The position numbers were made by a program, and so were the translations under genes. The notes below the pieces were generated by a model. That model was not told the DNA's origin, searched no databases, and saw only the letters and a list, made by a program, of their open reading frames with translations. Below, one piece after another: positions 10,366 to 20,919 of a DNA stretch of 64,000 bases (position 1 is its first letter; each line of letters starts with the position of its first letter). This stretch comes from Isotricha intestinalis (lineage: Eukaryota; Ciliophora; Litostomatea; Vestibuliferida; Isotrichidae): assembly GCA_023807065.1 (NCBI GenBank), contig JAJJLU010000335.1, positions 1 through 64,000 of the forward strand, read 5' to 3'.

Positions 10366-12314
10366 ATGAACGACATTGAAATACATTTACTTATAAATTA
10401 TTCAGATTCCTCAGAAAGTTTTAAATTTCATTTTTATTTAAGTTCAGAAACAACTTTTGATGATTTACTTGATTTTGTTTCAACTTTTAAAACAAAAAAG
10501 TTAATATGTTGTTGTTACAATTTTTTTATTCAGATTTATTCTTTTTACAATTGCAATTACGAATGGAAGCCAATTGAAATGAATGAAAAAATGGAAAATT
10601 TAATAAAAAGAAATAAATGTGAAATTAAGCTTTCTGAAAATGAGGGTGAATGTATCTGTGGAAAAATAATGCAATACTCAAAAACAAAAATTATAAAAAT
10701 GTACAATCAACTAAAAGAAAATTTTGAAAATATAAATAATAAAAATAATGAAAATCTAAGAACAATTAAAAAATTAGAAGATGAAATATCAATTATAAAA
10801 AGTGCAATAGATAAAAATTTTGAGACTTAAAATAAACTTAAAGAATTTGGAATAGCCGAAGATTTAAAAGAATCTAATACATTGATTATTAATAAAAAGA
10901 CAAATGAAATTATGCCGAATAAACCTTCAATCAGTCAAAAAAATGAAAAAATATTTGATAATGATTTTGAAAATTTTTATGATGTAATCATAAATATAAA
11001 GTCAGTAAAAGATTTAACTAAAGGATGGAAAATAAAAATGAATGAACGTGGAAAAAAAAATTATGAACAATATAAAGATAAAAAAATACTAAAAATAGGA
11101 GTAATTGGTAATGCAAATAAAGGAAAATCATATATTCTATCAAAAATATCAAAAATTGATTTACCTTCAGGAACAAGTATAAGAACAAAAGGATTAAGTA
11201 TTAAATATCCTGATTTAGAAATATTTATAGATAGGAAAATAGCATTATTAGATTCTGCTGGATTAGAAACTCCTGTTTTAAGAGATAATAAAAATGGAAA
11301 GAATAATCTCGATTCTAAAGAATTGTTTAAAGAAAAATCAAGAGAAAAATTAATTACTGAATTATTTTTACAAAATTATATTATTCATAATAGTGATATT
11401 CTTATTTTAGTTGTTGGAATATTAACTTATTCCGAACAAAAATTATTAAATAGAATTGTAACAGAAATTAAAAGAGCTAAAATAAATAAACCTTTATATA
11501 TTATTCATAATTTAAAAACATTTGTAGAACAAGTACAAGTAGAAGAATATATTAAAAAATATTTGTTACAAAGTGCTACTTTTACTTTAGTTAAAGGGGA
11601 AAAAATATCTACAAAAATAACAGAAAATACAGGAATTCATTTTTATGAAGAAGGAACGAAAATCTTTCATTTAATATTTGCAAATGAACAATCAGATGCT
11701 GGATTATTTTATAATAGGTATACTTTGGAATTCTTAGAAAAAACATATCAAAGTGTTACAGATTTAAAATCTTTTGATGTTATTAAAACAGTAAAAGAAA
11801 GGTTTATAGAAATATCAAAAGAAATAATAGAAAATAAAGAAAAAAAGATTTTTTTAATGGAAGATTTTGATGAAAATGATGAATTAATCAAATTAAAAAA
11901 TATTGAAAATATCACATTAAAAAAATGTTTAATAGATGAATTAGGTTTTTCGAATTTAAAGGGAAATGGTTTTGAGCCTAATTATAATTATTATCAAAAA
12001 GATGAAAATTTAATAGTAAGAGTAGAATGTCCTGGAAATAGTAAATGTGTAGCCAATTTAGATTATAGTGGTGAATTTACAATAATAAAATTAAAGGGAA
12101 TTAAAAAAAAAGATTTAGAACCTGAAGAAAATATTTATAATAATCGAGAATTTGATGAATTTACTTTAGAAATTCTATATAAAGCTGGAGACTATTTAAT
12201 TAAAAATGAAGAACCTAAAAAGGAAGAAAAAAAGGAATTATAATTTTTAGTTTTAAATTAGAAAAAAAATTCATTGCTAAAGAAAATGAAGAGGAAGTAG
12301 AAGATATGGTTTAA
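10366..12314 (+). pseudogene. Large GTPase with Hsp20-like C-terminal domain; interrupted by in-frame TAA and a -1 frameshift
   Basis: One reading frame covers an N-terminal region with coiled coil, then a GTPase domain, then an alpha-crystallin-like tail. The P-loop is GNANKGKSY at about 11107, switch II is DSAGLETP at about 11250, and the candidate G4 is 'IIHNLKT'. It resembles dynamin/GBP-type large GTPases only loosely. A TAA at 10828-10830 interrupts the frame, and the same frame resumes at once ('NKLKEFGIAEDLK'). The zero frame ends at 12241-12243 just after A AAA AAG (12228-12234). In the -1 frame the next codons read 'GIIIFSFKLEKKF' to a TAA at 12312-12314, which supplies the missing last strand of the Hsp20 fold. 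The product would be about 649 residues. It may be a recent pseudogene, contain read errors, or use recoding. Confidence 0.65.
12228..12234 (+). other. Candidate -1 slippery heptamer A AAA AAG
   Basis: The heptamer lies in exact zero-frame phase (GAA AAA AAG), seven bases before the zero-frame TAA. The -1 frame that follows is open for 26 codons with coding-like composition. It completes an alpha-crystallin-type domain. A one-base indel in the A7 run is the plainer alternative. Confidence 0.4.
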
Positions 12315-13223
12315 AAAAGTTTTTAATTAAATAAATTAAAAACTATAACTTTTAATTTTATTCTTTAAAAATAAAAAAAAATTTCAAAACTAAATAAAGA
12401 GAATCAAACATAATTAATTATTCTATTCATATAATAAAATTTAAATCAAGATAGAATATGTTTTAAAAGAGTAAATTATTGAATAATTTTTATTAAGAAA
12501 AATTAAAAAAATTGTGAAAGAATAATTTATTCACACAAATAAAAATAATTGAATCATTAAAAAGAATGATTTCAATTTTTCCCCAAAAAACAATTAAAGA
12601 ATTTTATTTTTAAAACATTTTTGATTTTGTGAAAATAAAAGAATTATATAATTTGATAAAAGAAACAATTCCTTATTAATAAATATTTTTTAATGAATTA
12701 TCAGTTAATAAAAAGTTCTGTAATAAAAATAAACTTTAAAATCAAATGAAAATAATGATTAAAAGAAATAAATGAGATTTAAATGTGAGATAAAATTTGA
12801 AGAATTTTAAACAAATAAAAATAATCCTTAAAAGCTTTCTATTAAATTTTTTTTTCAATTTATTTAAAAGATGAAAAAAATTATTCTTATTTTATCAATT
12901 TAATTCAAATATAAATAATCCTCCCACTTAATATGTCAAATTCAGAAAGAAACTAATAAATAATTTAATTCAAGAATAAATGAATTAGTTGTTCAAACTT
13001 CTAAAATATTCATTTTTATTGAATATATTAATCCTTAATTATTCTTTTTTACTAATAACTTTACTTCTTTTTCATTCTATTATTATTATTATTAAAAATT
13101 TGCGACTTTAATTTATAAGATGTTTTAAAATATTTATTTTAAGAATCAAATATAATATATATAATATTTAAAAATGTTTTAAAAAAATAATCCAAAAGAA
13201 TAAAATAAAAAATATTAAAAAGA
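12315..13223. other. Intergenic spacer
   Basis: About 900 bases between the interrupted GTPase gene and DAW1. Stops are dense in all frames. Codon-position composition in the best-looking plus frame is flat (I counted roughly 14-17 percent GC at each position), unlike true genes here. Nothing else is recognised. Confidence 0.5.
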
Positions 13224-14543
13224 ATGGATGATGGAAGAAGATTAGAGAAAATAATGGTTCGTTTTTTTCCTCCAGGAATAATCCTTGAATTCCAAGATTA
13301 TGATGGAAACATAGATAACAAATCAATAGATTTATTGAATTTAACAGAAAATTCAGACGTGCCATATTTAATTCAGCAAATAATAGAAAAAGAGCCATTA
13401 ATAACAAAACACAAAGCTAAACTTCAAAAAGTAATAGAAAGTAAAATAAAATTTATATAAAAATAATATAAAAAAATAGAATTAATCCAAGTAACAACAG
13501 AGAAAAAGACTCGTAAATATTATTTAAAAAATACCCTTCAATGTCATGAACTTCCATTAACAAATTGTGCCTTTAATAAAAATGGAAATAAATTTATAAC
13601 AGGTTCATACGATCAAACATGTATAATATGGGATACTAAAACAGGAGAAATGCTTCATAAATTACAAGGGCATAAAAATGTAGTATATTCAATATCATTT
13701 AATTTACCATATGCAGATAAAGTAGCAACAGGATCATTTGATCAAACAGCAAAATTATGGAATGTTGAAGATGGAAAATGTATATCAACATATAGAGGAC
13801 ATACTGCAGAAATAGTATGTTTATCTTTTGATCCAACAAGTACTCAATTAATAACAGGATCAATGGATAAAACTGCAATATTATATAATTTAGAAACAGA
13901 TCAAGAAATTTTTACAATTAAAAAACATGAAGGTGAAATAATATCAATTAGTTTTAATTCAGATGGTGATAAAATATTAACAGGATCATTTGATTATACT
14001 GCTAAAGTTTGGGATTCTTTTTCAGGAGATTTAATATGTGATTTAAATGAACATTCAGGTGAAATTTCAGCATGTCAATTTAATTATTCTGGAAATCAAG
14101 TAATAACAAGTTCAATAGATAAAACATGTAAATTATGGGATTTAAGAAATACTTCAAAAAGTTTAAAAACATTTGTTGGTCATAGCGATGAAATAATGGA
14201 TTGTACATTTAATTTAACAGGAACTAAAATAGCAACAGGATCAAGTGATAATACTGCAAAAATATATGATGTTAAAACTTTAACTACTGAATATACTTTA
14301 GTTGGTCATACTAAAGAAATATCTAAAGTTGTTTTTGATTCTAGAGGAAATACTCTTTTAACTGGTTCTAGTGATTCTACTTGTAGATTATGGGATGTTG
14401 AAACTGGAGAATTAAAACAAGTTCTTGAAGGACATAAAGAAGATATTTTTTCTTGTGCTTTTAATTATGAAGGTGATACTATTATAACTGCTAGTAAAGA
14501 TAATTCTTGTAAAATTTGGTCTAATAAACTTGAAAATTATTAA
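13224..14543 (+). CDS. DAW1: DAW1/WDR69-like outer dynein arm assembly factor (two exons)
   Basis: Exons 13224-13440 and 13480-14543 join across a 39-nt GT-AG intron to give 426 residues, close to the roughly 415 of animal DAW1. The N-terminus carries the diagnostic '[11 protein letters not shown]' and 'KSIDLLNL' segments. A full WD40 propeller follows with repeated 'TGSxDxTxKLWD' signatures, ending '[12 protein letters not shown]'. DAW1/ODA16 loads outer dynein arms onto intraflagellar transport for delivery into cilia, so a ciliated cell is implied. Without splicing, in-frame TAAs at 13458 and 13470 would split the gene and lose the first WD repeat. It is convergent with the next gene, with 76 bases between. 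Confidence 0.93.
13441..13479 (+). other. 39-nt spliceosomal intron in DAW1
   Basis: It starts GTAAAATAAA and ends AAAAAATAG, contains two in-frame TAAs, and is a multiple of three. Removal joins 'LQKVIE' to 'KLIQVTTEK', giving an unbroken alignment to known DAW1 proteins. The remaining interior is only A and T. Confidence 0.88.
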
Positions 14544-14619
14544 AGGTTATTTTTTTTTTTAGATATTTAATATTTATTTATTATTTATAAGAATTAAATT
14601 GTGTTATTTTTATTTATAT

Positions 14620-16026
14620 TCAATTTTTGTTTTCTTCATTTGTTTTTTTCTGAGATTCTATTTTTTTTATTATACTTTCATTAAATGGTTGATAATATAC
14701 ATCACCATATTGTTCTTCTACTTTTCTTAAATCAGAAGCACTTGATTTTTCATTTGATATTTTTGGCTTTATTGGTGTTATTATTATTTTATGTCCAAAT
14801 TGTTTTTCTAAATCTTTGTTTACTTCTATTAATGCATAATTCCCATTATTTTCTACATTTAAATCTAAAAATTTAAAATCTTCAATTTTATCTTCTATTG
14901 AAAAAATTTTATTCTTTTTTTCACTTTTAATTAAATTTTCTTTTAATTCTTTTTGTTGATTAAATATAACATTTAATTTTATTAACTTTTTCTTTGAAAT
15001 TTCCTGATTTCCACTTATATTATTATAATTATCATTTTCAGTTTCTGATTCTTTAATAATACTTAGTTTTTTAAATAATATTGTGTTGGCTGAAATATCA
15101 TTTTTATTATTCTCTGAATTTAGAAAACTATTATTTTCATTAATTTTTTCTGAATTAATTGTTTCTTCATTATTTATTTTTTCAGTATCAACATTAGAAT
15201 TTTCTGTTCCATCAATTATTTTATTTGTATTTTGAATATTAATACTTTTATCATCATTTGTTTTTTGTAAATCAATATTGTCATCGCTCCTTTGATCATC
15301 AATACTTTTATTTTCTTGATTTGATTGGAAAGAATCATTATATTCATTTTCACTTTCAGAAATCGTTTGAAACTGACTATTATCCAACATTTTTTCTTTA
15401 TCAATTTTTTCTTTTTTTTCAATTATATTTAAAATAGTTTTCTGATTGATTTTCCAACATTCAACGAATTCATCAGGTACTTCTTTTGAATATTTAATCA
15501 AAGACATTTTTTCAACTTCTTTTTCTAAATCATCACATTCAGTTAATACAATTATGAAGAAAGTGAACATTTCAAGAAGATTTACATTATAAGAAAGACT
15601 TCTTTGAAATATTTTATATAAATCAGAAAGATTTTTTTTATCAACTTCAATTTTCATTTTTATGTACATTATCCAAATTTTTGAATTTTTTAAAGCATAA
15701 GAGCCTTTTTCACTTTTTGAAATTAAATTCATATTTTCTTCTGATATATCTAATTCTTCAAATAATAATTTTTTCAATAAATCAAAAGTAAATTGAGGAA
15801 AAATTATTTCCTCATCTAAAGTGAAATAATATTCATAATTAAAAAATTTTATAAAATATTTCCATAAATTCATTATTTTAGAATCAATTTCTTTTTGAAT
15901 ATTTAAAATTTTTTTATCTTTTATAAAAATGATTTTTTCTTCTTCTTTTTTAAATGTTTTATTTAATTTATTCTGAGGAAATGTGGTTAATAATCTAATT
16001 TTTGAATAACATTCTTTTTTTTTCAT
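14620..16026 (-). CDS. Acidic, Asn/Glu-rich protein, unknown
   Basis: The 468-residue product has a folded-looking N-terminal half (about 40-200) rich in hydrophobic helices, including 'LWKYFIKFFNYEYYF' and 'MFTFFIIVLTECDDLE'. A disordered acidic repeat-like region (about 215-310) of Asp/Asn/Ser/Lys and a basic tail follow. No known domain is recognised. It is head-to-tail with the long coiled-coil gene upstream of it on the same strand, 124 bases apart, and convergent with DAW1. It ends in TGA. Confidence 0.7.
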   Translation of the reverse strand: MKKKECYSKIRLLTTFPQNKLNKTFKKEEEKIIFIKDKKILNIQKEIDSKIMNLWKYFIKFFNYEYYFTLDEEIIFPQFTFDLLKKLLFEELDISEENMNLISKSEKGSYALKNSKIWIMYIKMKIEVDKKNLSDLYKIFQRSLSYNVNLLEMFTFFIIVLTECDDLEKEVEKMSLIKYSKEVPDEFVECWKINQKTILNIIEKKEKIDKEKMLDNSQFQTISESENEYNDSFQSNQENKSIDDQRSDDNIDLQKTNDDKSINIQNTNKIIDGTENSNVDTEKINNEETINSEKINENNSFLNSENNKNDISANTILFKKLSIIKESETENDNYNNISGNQEISKKKLIKLNVIFNQQKELKENLIKSEKKNKIFSIEDKIEDFKFLDLNVENNGNYALIEVNKDLEKQFGHKIIITPIKPKISNEKSSASDLRKVEEQYGDVYYQPFNESIIKKIESQKKTNEENKN

Positions 16027-16150
16027 TTATTTTCTTTTTTTAAATTTAAATTTAAGTTTATTATTATTATTTTATTTTATTTTAATATAATATTTTGACA
16101 AATAATTATTATTTTATAAAAAGAAAATATTAAAAGAATAATATTATAAT

Positions 16151-19100
16151 TTAATTTTCATTTTTTTCAACTTCATTATTTTTAGAATTTTCTTCATTTT
16201 TATTTTCAATACTTTTCTTTTTAATTACTTTTTCTTTTTTATTTTTTTCTTCTAATTTCAACTTCATTTCTTCTAATATTTCTTGTTTAATTTCTTCATC
16301 TTTTTCTTTTAATCTTTTTTGAGTGTATTCTAATTGAGATTTTAAAGAACTAATTTCTTTATTTCTATTTTCAACTTCTCTCATTAATTCAACATTTTTT
16401 AAAGCAGATAATTCTAATTGAAGATTAAATTTTTGATTTTTTAATTGTTCTTCTTCTGTTATTCTTTTCATTAATTGAGCTTTAAAAGATTCATCTTTTA
16501 TTTTTTCAGATATTAACTCTTCTAATTTATTATTTATTTCTAAATTATTTAATTTTAAAAGTTCTATTTCATTTTTATATTGATTTATTAAATTTCTTTG
16601 ATCATCTACTAATTGAGTTAAATTTTCAGATTTTATTATTTCATCTTTTAATTTTTTTTGATTTGAATCTTTTTCTTTTTCATATTCTTCTTCTTTTTTC
16701 TTTAATTTTTTTTCTATTTTATTCTTTTCATTTTGAATATTTTCAAATTGTTTTTTTATTTCTTCTATTCCTTTTTCATTATCTATTTTTTCATTTTTAT
16801 TTTTAGAAATTTCTTCTTGTAATTTCTTTATTTCATTTGATTTTTCTATTAAAGATTTATTAAAATTAAGTTTTATTTCTTCAATTTCTTTTTTTTTATT
16901 TTCATATTTTTTATTTAATTCTTCTTTTAAAGAATTAAATTTTTTTTCTTTTTCTTCTTCTTTTTTATTTAAATCATCTTTTATTTTTTCAATTTCATTT
17001 ATTTTCTCATTTGTTATTTCATCTATTTTATTTTTTAAATCTTTTATTTCTATATCTTTTTGAGTATTTAATTCATTATTTTTATTTTTTTCATCTTCAA
17101 AAGTTTTTAATTGTTCTTTTATTTTTTTTAAATTTTTATTACTTTTTTCTTTTTCTAATTCACTTCTTTTTAAATTTTGATTTAATTTTAAAATTTCTTC
17201 TTCATAAGTTTTAACTTGATTTTTATAAGTTTCTCCTCTTTTATCTAATTGATCTTTTAAATCTTGAATTTCTTTATTTTTTTCTTGTTCTTTTTCTTTA
17301 ATTTCTTTTTTTAATTGTTCAATATTATCTTCATAATTTTTAATTTCTATTCCTTTTTCTTTATGAATTGTTTCTATTTCTTGAATTAATTTTTTATTAT
17401 TTGCTTGTGTTTGATTTAAAATTTCGTTTATTTGATTATTTTTTTCTTTTGTTTCTTCAGTAATTTTACTTAATTTTTCTGATTTAATTATTTCATTTTT
17501 TAATTTATTTTCTAAATCTTTTGAAAAACCAATTTTTAAAATTTCATCTTGTAATTTTTTTATTTCTTCTTTAAATGATTTATTTTCATTTTCTAATATT
17601 TCTTTTTCATTATTTAATATTTTGTATTTTTCTTTTATTTCCTTTATACTATTTTTTTCTTTTTCATTTTCTTCATTTTTTATTTTTAATTTCTCATATT
17701 CTTGGTTTAAATTATCTAATTTTGTTTGAATTTCAGTATTTTCTTTTTTAATTTTTTCTAATTCATTATTATTTTTATCTAAATCTTCTTTTGTTAAATT
17801 TAATTTTTTTATTTCTTTTTGTAAATTATCGTTTTTTTGACTTAACTTTTTTTTTTCTTCTTTAAATTTTTTTTCTGATTGTAATTTTTCTTTGTTTATT
17901 AATTTAATATTATCTTCTAATTCTTTTTTTTCTTTGTTTATTAATTCAATATTATCTTCTAATTCTTTTTTTCCTTTATTTATTATTTCTATATTATCTT
18001 CTAATTCTTTTTTTTCTTTATTTATTAATTCAATTTTATCTTCTAATTCTTTTTTTTCTTTATTTATTAATTCTATATTATTCTCTAATTCTTTTTTTTC
18101 TTTATTTATTAATTCTATATTATCTTCTAATTCTTTTTTTTCTTCTTCTTTTAATTTTGAATTATTATGAATTCCTTCTAATTCTTTTTTTTCATTTATT
18201 AATTTTTCTAAATTATTTTTAATTTCTTCATTTTGTTGTTGAAAATTATCAATATCTTTTTTAATTTTTGTTAATTCTTTATTTAATTCTTCTTTTTCTT
18301 TTTTTAAAGTAGAAATTATTTTTTCATTATTTTTTTTTTTATTTTCATATTCATTTTTTATTTTTTCTTCATTTTTTTTTTGAATTTCTTCATATTCATT
18401 TTTTATATTTTCTTCAAATTCTTCTTTTTCTTTTTCAATTTGTTCCATTTCTAATTTTAATTTTTCTAATTCATCATTTATTTCTTTTTTTTCTTTTAAT
18501 TCATTTTTAATTTGATTATTTAATTCTTTATTTTTTTTTTCAGATTCTTTTAATTTATTTTTTATTTCTTTATTTTCATTTTTAATATCATCTTTTTCTT
18601 TTTTAATTTTTTCTTTTTCATTTTTTAATTTTTCTTTTTCATTTTTCATTTTTTCAAATTTTTCTTTTTTTAAATCTTCTTCTTTTTGATTTGATTGAAT
18701 AATTTCATTCAATTCATTATTTTTTTTTGTTAATTCTTCAATTTCTAAATTAAATTTTTGTTTTTCTTGTTGAATATTATCATTATCTTTTTGATATTCT
18801 TTTAACTTAATATTTAAATTATCATTCTCTAATTTTAAATTTTCTTTTTGTTGAATAATATCCTTTAATTCTTGTTCATTATTTTCTTTTTCTTTTTGTA
18901 GTTCTTCTATTTTATTCATTAATTCTTTATTTTGATTATTTAAATCTTGAGTTAAATTATCTTTTTCTTCATTTAATTGTTTATTTAATTTATTTAATTC
19001 AGAAATCTTTGTATTTGAAGTTTTAATAGTATCATCTTTTTTTTTTATTTGTTCATTCAATTTATTTAATTTTTCTTTAAATGTTAAAATATTTTTTTTA

Positions 19101-20164
19101 TATTTTTCAATTTCTTCATTTAATTTTTTAACTTCATCTTCATAATATTGTTTATCTTCTTCAAATTTATTTTTATCTGTTATAATTTGAATTTCTTTTT
19201 GTAAAAAGTCTTTTTTTTCTTGAGCTAAATTTTCATTTTCTTTAATTAATTGTTGTAAATTATTTTTAACTTGAGAATAATCTTCATTTAATTTTTTATA
19301 ATCATCAACAAGTTTTTTATTTTTATTTTCTAAATTATTAAATTTATTTTTCATTTTTTTTTCTTTTTCTTTATTATTTAATATAATATTATTCATTTCC
19401 CTTTTTAATCTTCTATTATCATTTTCTAAACTTTGAAAAATATCACTTTCATTTGGTTTAAAAAATTTTTCATTTTTATTATTTTCACTATCAAAAAAAG
19501 AATTTTTAGTTCCTCTTGAATTATTAGAAATATTAGTTCCATATAATTTAGCAAGATTATTTTTTTTTTCCATTTTCATTTTTTCTAATTTTTTTTGAAG
19601 ATTACTATTATTTTGTTGATTTGAATTAACTTTATTTATTTTTCTAGATAAATCTTCAAGTTGAAATCTTAATAAATTATTATCTTGTCTTAAATCTCTT
19701 ATTTCTTGGTTATTTCTTATATAATTATTTTCAAGTCTTTGATAATATTTTGAACTTTTTCCACTTTTTATTTTATTCAATTCTATATTATCATTTTGTT
19801 CTAAATTAGTTTGTCCTACTTTAGGTAATTCATTCGGATTATTTTCATTGTTTAAATTTAAAAATTCTTCTAATTTTTTTTTCTTTATATCTGAATCTTT
19901 TCTTCTATTTATATTTTTTAAAAGTACTTCATTTGGTTTTTCTTTTATTTTTGGTTTAAAATTCTCAAAGTTCTCATGAGAATTTTCTATTTCAAGCTTT
20001 TCTTCTATTATATCATCTAATAAATATTCATCATCTAGTTTATTTAATAAAAAATTGTATTCATCATTATCATTATATTTATCTTCTTTTTCTAATTTAG
20101 AGTCTTGAATTTTAAATTTAAATTGTTTTGATAAGGAATTAGATGGACTTTTTGGTTTAGACAT
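16151..20164 (-). CDS. Very long coiled-coil protein
   Basis: The 1337-residue protein is almost wholly Lys/Glu/Asn heptad repeat from about residue 125 to 1290. Its N-terminus is shorter and more ordered. Around residues 673-759 lie about six copies of a 14-residue block (two heptads) built on 'INKEKKELEDNIEL', encoded by 42-bp DNA repeats. There is no motor, membrane span or enzyme motif. Fibrous scaffold, basal-body rootlet or golgin-like roles are all possible; none can be chosen from sequence. It ends in TAA. The minus-strand coding bias leaves long antisense open frames that are shadows. Confidence 0.8.
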   Translation of the reverse strand: MSKPKSPSNSLSKQFKFKIQDSKLEKEDKYNDNDEYNFLLNKLDDEYLLDDIIEEKLEIENSHENFENFKPKIKEKPNEVLLKNINRRKDSDIKKKKLEEFLNLNNENNPNELPKVGQTNLEQNDNIELNKIKSGKSSKYYQRLENNYIRNNQEIRDLRQDNNLLRFQLEDLSRKINKVNSNQQNNSNLQKKLEKMKMEKKNNLAKLYGTNISNNSRGTKNSFFDSENNKNEKFFKPNESDIFQSLENDNRRLKREMNNIILNNKEKEKKMKNKFNNLENKNKKLVDDYKKLNEDYSQVKNNLQQLIKENENLAQEKKDFLQKEIQIITDKNKFEEDKQYYEDEVKKLNEEIEKYKKNILTFKEKLNKLNEQIKKKDDTIKTSNTKISELNKLNKQLNEEKDNLTQDLNNQNKELMNKIEELQKEKENNEQELKDIIQQKENLKLENDNLNIKLKEYQKDNDNIQQEKQKFNLEIEELTKKNNELNEIIQSNQKEEDLKKEKFEKMKNEKEKLKNEKEKIKKEKDDIKNENKEIKNKLKESEKKNKELNNQIKNELKEKKEINDELEKLKLEMEQIEKEKEEFEENIKNEYEEIQKKNEEKIKNEYENKKKNNEKIISTLKKEKEELNKELTKIKKDIDNFQQQNEEIKNNLEKLINEKKELEGIHNNSKLKEEEKKELEDNIELINKEKKELENNIELINKEKKELEDKIELINKEKKELEDNIEIINKGKKELEDNIELINKEKKELEDNIKLINKEKLQSEKKFKEEKKKLSQKNDNLQKEIKKLNLTKEDLDKNNNELEKIKKENTEIQTKLDNLNQEYEKLKIKNEENEKEKNSIKEIKEKYKILNNEKEILENENKSFKEEIKKLQDEILKIGFSKDLENKLKNEIIKSEKLSKITEETKEKNNQINEILNQTQANNKKLIQEIETIHKEKGIEIKNYEDNIEQLKKEIKEKEQEKNKEIQDLKDQLDKRGETYKNQVKTYEEEILKLNQNLKRSELEKEKSNKNLKKIKEQLKTFEDEKNKNNELNTQKDIEIKDLKNKIDEITNEKINEIEKIKDDLNKKEEEKEKKFNSLKEELNKKYENKKKEIEEIKLNFNKSLIEKSNEIKKLQEEISKNKNEKIDNEKGIEEIKKQFENIQNEKNKIEKKLKKKEEEYEKEKDSNQKKLKDEIIKSENLTQLVDDQRNLINQYKNEIELLKLNNLEINNKLEELISEKIKDESFKAQLMKRITEEEQLKNQKFNLQLELSALKNVELMREVENRNKEISSLKSQLEYTQKRLKEKDEEIKQEILEEMKLKLEEKNKKEKVIKKKSIENKNEENSKNNEVEKNEN
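17889..18145. repeat. 42-bp tandem repeat, about six copies, in coiled-coil gene
   Basis: The unit, read on the plus strand, is built on TCTTTGTTTATTAATTC followed by TATTATCTTCTAATTC. Copies differ by single substitutions with no frameshifts. Each encodes two heptads, so unit gain or loss would lengthen the coil without breaking its phase. Confidence 0.85.
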
Positions 20165-20649
20165 ATATATTGTTTTTTTTTATTTTTTCAAATTATTTTA
20201 ATTGAATAAATAATTTAAATTAAAAAAATAATTTTGAAAAAATTAACAAAGAGATAATTTTACTTTTAATATCTATTTATTTAAGAAACACACATAATTC
20301 AAAATATTATATTTTGAAAAATGAAATTTAATTTATTTACTCATAATTTATTTGTTATTTTAAAATGTAAAGTTTGAGAAATTATCAAAAAAAATCATAA
20401 TTTCTGATTCGTAAAAAGCTAAAAAAAATTATTATCTTTATTTTAATAATATTTAGTTATGATTTTATGATTATATTATTTTTTTTTTTTTAATATTTTA
20501 AGTGTTCATAATTTTAAATGAAAAAATGACTAAAATTAATGTAAAATTTTTGAAAGAATATATAATATAATATAAATTAAATAGTTATATTTGTTTTTTT
20601 AATTCAATAAAAAAATAATATAAAATTTATTAAAAAATACATTATTTAA
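20165..20649. other. Intergenic spacer between divergent genes
   Basis: 485 bases between the start of the long coiled-coil gene and the start of a small acylated-looking protein. AT-rich with homopolymers; no ORF or motif recognised. It should hold two promoters. Confidence 0.5.
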
Positions 20650-20919
20650 ATGGGTTGTTTTCAAGGAAATCTTCCAGAATTAATATGTCATTTTGAAAAA
20701 GGAGATGAAATACAAAAATCATATTGTATTAAATTAAAAGATAATTTTAAATGTGAACATTCAATTGATTTTACAATTCAATCAAAAGAAGGTGATCCAT
20801 TTTTAATTACAATAAAAAAAAATCAAAAAGAAATGATTCTTCAAGATGATTTTAATGATGAAGAAGAAATTATGAAACAAACTTTAGATAAAGCATATAA
20901 ATTTTTAGATGATAATTAA
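20650..20919 (+). CDS. Small protein with MGC N-terminus, unknown
   Basis: An 89-residue hydrophilic protein starting MGCFQGN. Gly2 with Cys3 suggests dual N-myristoylation and palmitoylation, hence membrane attachment (inference). The body alternates charged and hydrophobic residues, as in 'CIKLKDNFKCEHSIDFTI', compatible with a small beta domain. It ends in an acidic helix (DDFNDEEEIMKQTLDKAYKFLDDN region). No family is recognised. Codon use is like the neighbours and the gene ends in TAA. Confidence 0.65.
   Translation: MGCFQGNLPELICHFEKGDEIQKSYCIKLKDNFKCEHSIDFTIQSKEGDPFLITIKKNQKEMILQDDFNDEEEIMKQTLDKAYKFLDDN

Noticed and set aside
10802..10855. An intron (GTGCAA...AG) removing the TAA at 10828
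   Set aside because: Lengths of 42 or 54 nt keep frame, but the donor GTGCAA does not match the GTAAAW donors of the three supported introns, and an earlier AG lies inside.
10882..12243. Treating the GTPase as a separate gene starting at 10882
   Set aside because: That start is TTG, not ATG, and the same frame continues upstream through one TAA into the N-terminal part.
8386..13223. Reassigned genetic code (TAA=Gln, TGA=Trp) in the gene-poor regions
   Set aside because: Rab (CKC end), thioredoxin, cyclin and others stop exactly where expected at TAA/TGA/TAG; any sequence is open if stops are ignored, and codon-position GC is flat.
17892..18170. Plus-strand 92-codon ORF made of repeated NSFFSLFINSILSS-like units
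   Set aside because: It is the antisense shadow of the 42-bp coiled-coil repeats.
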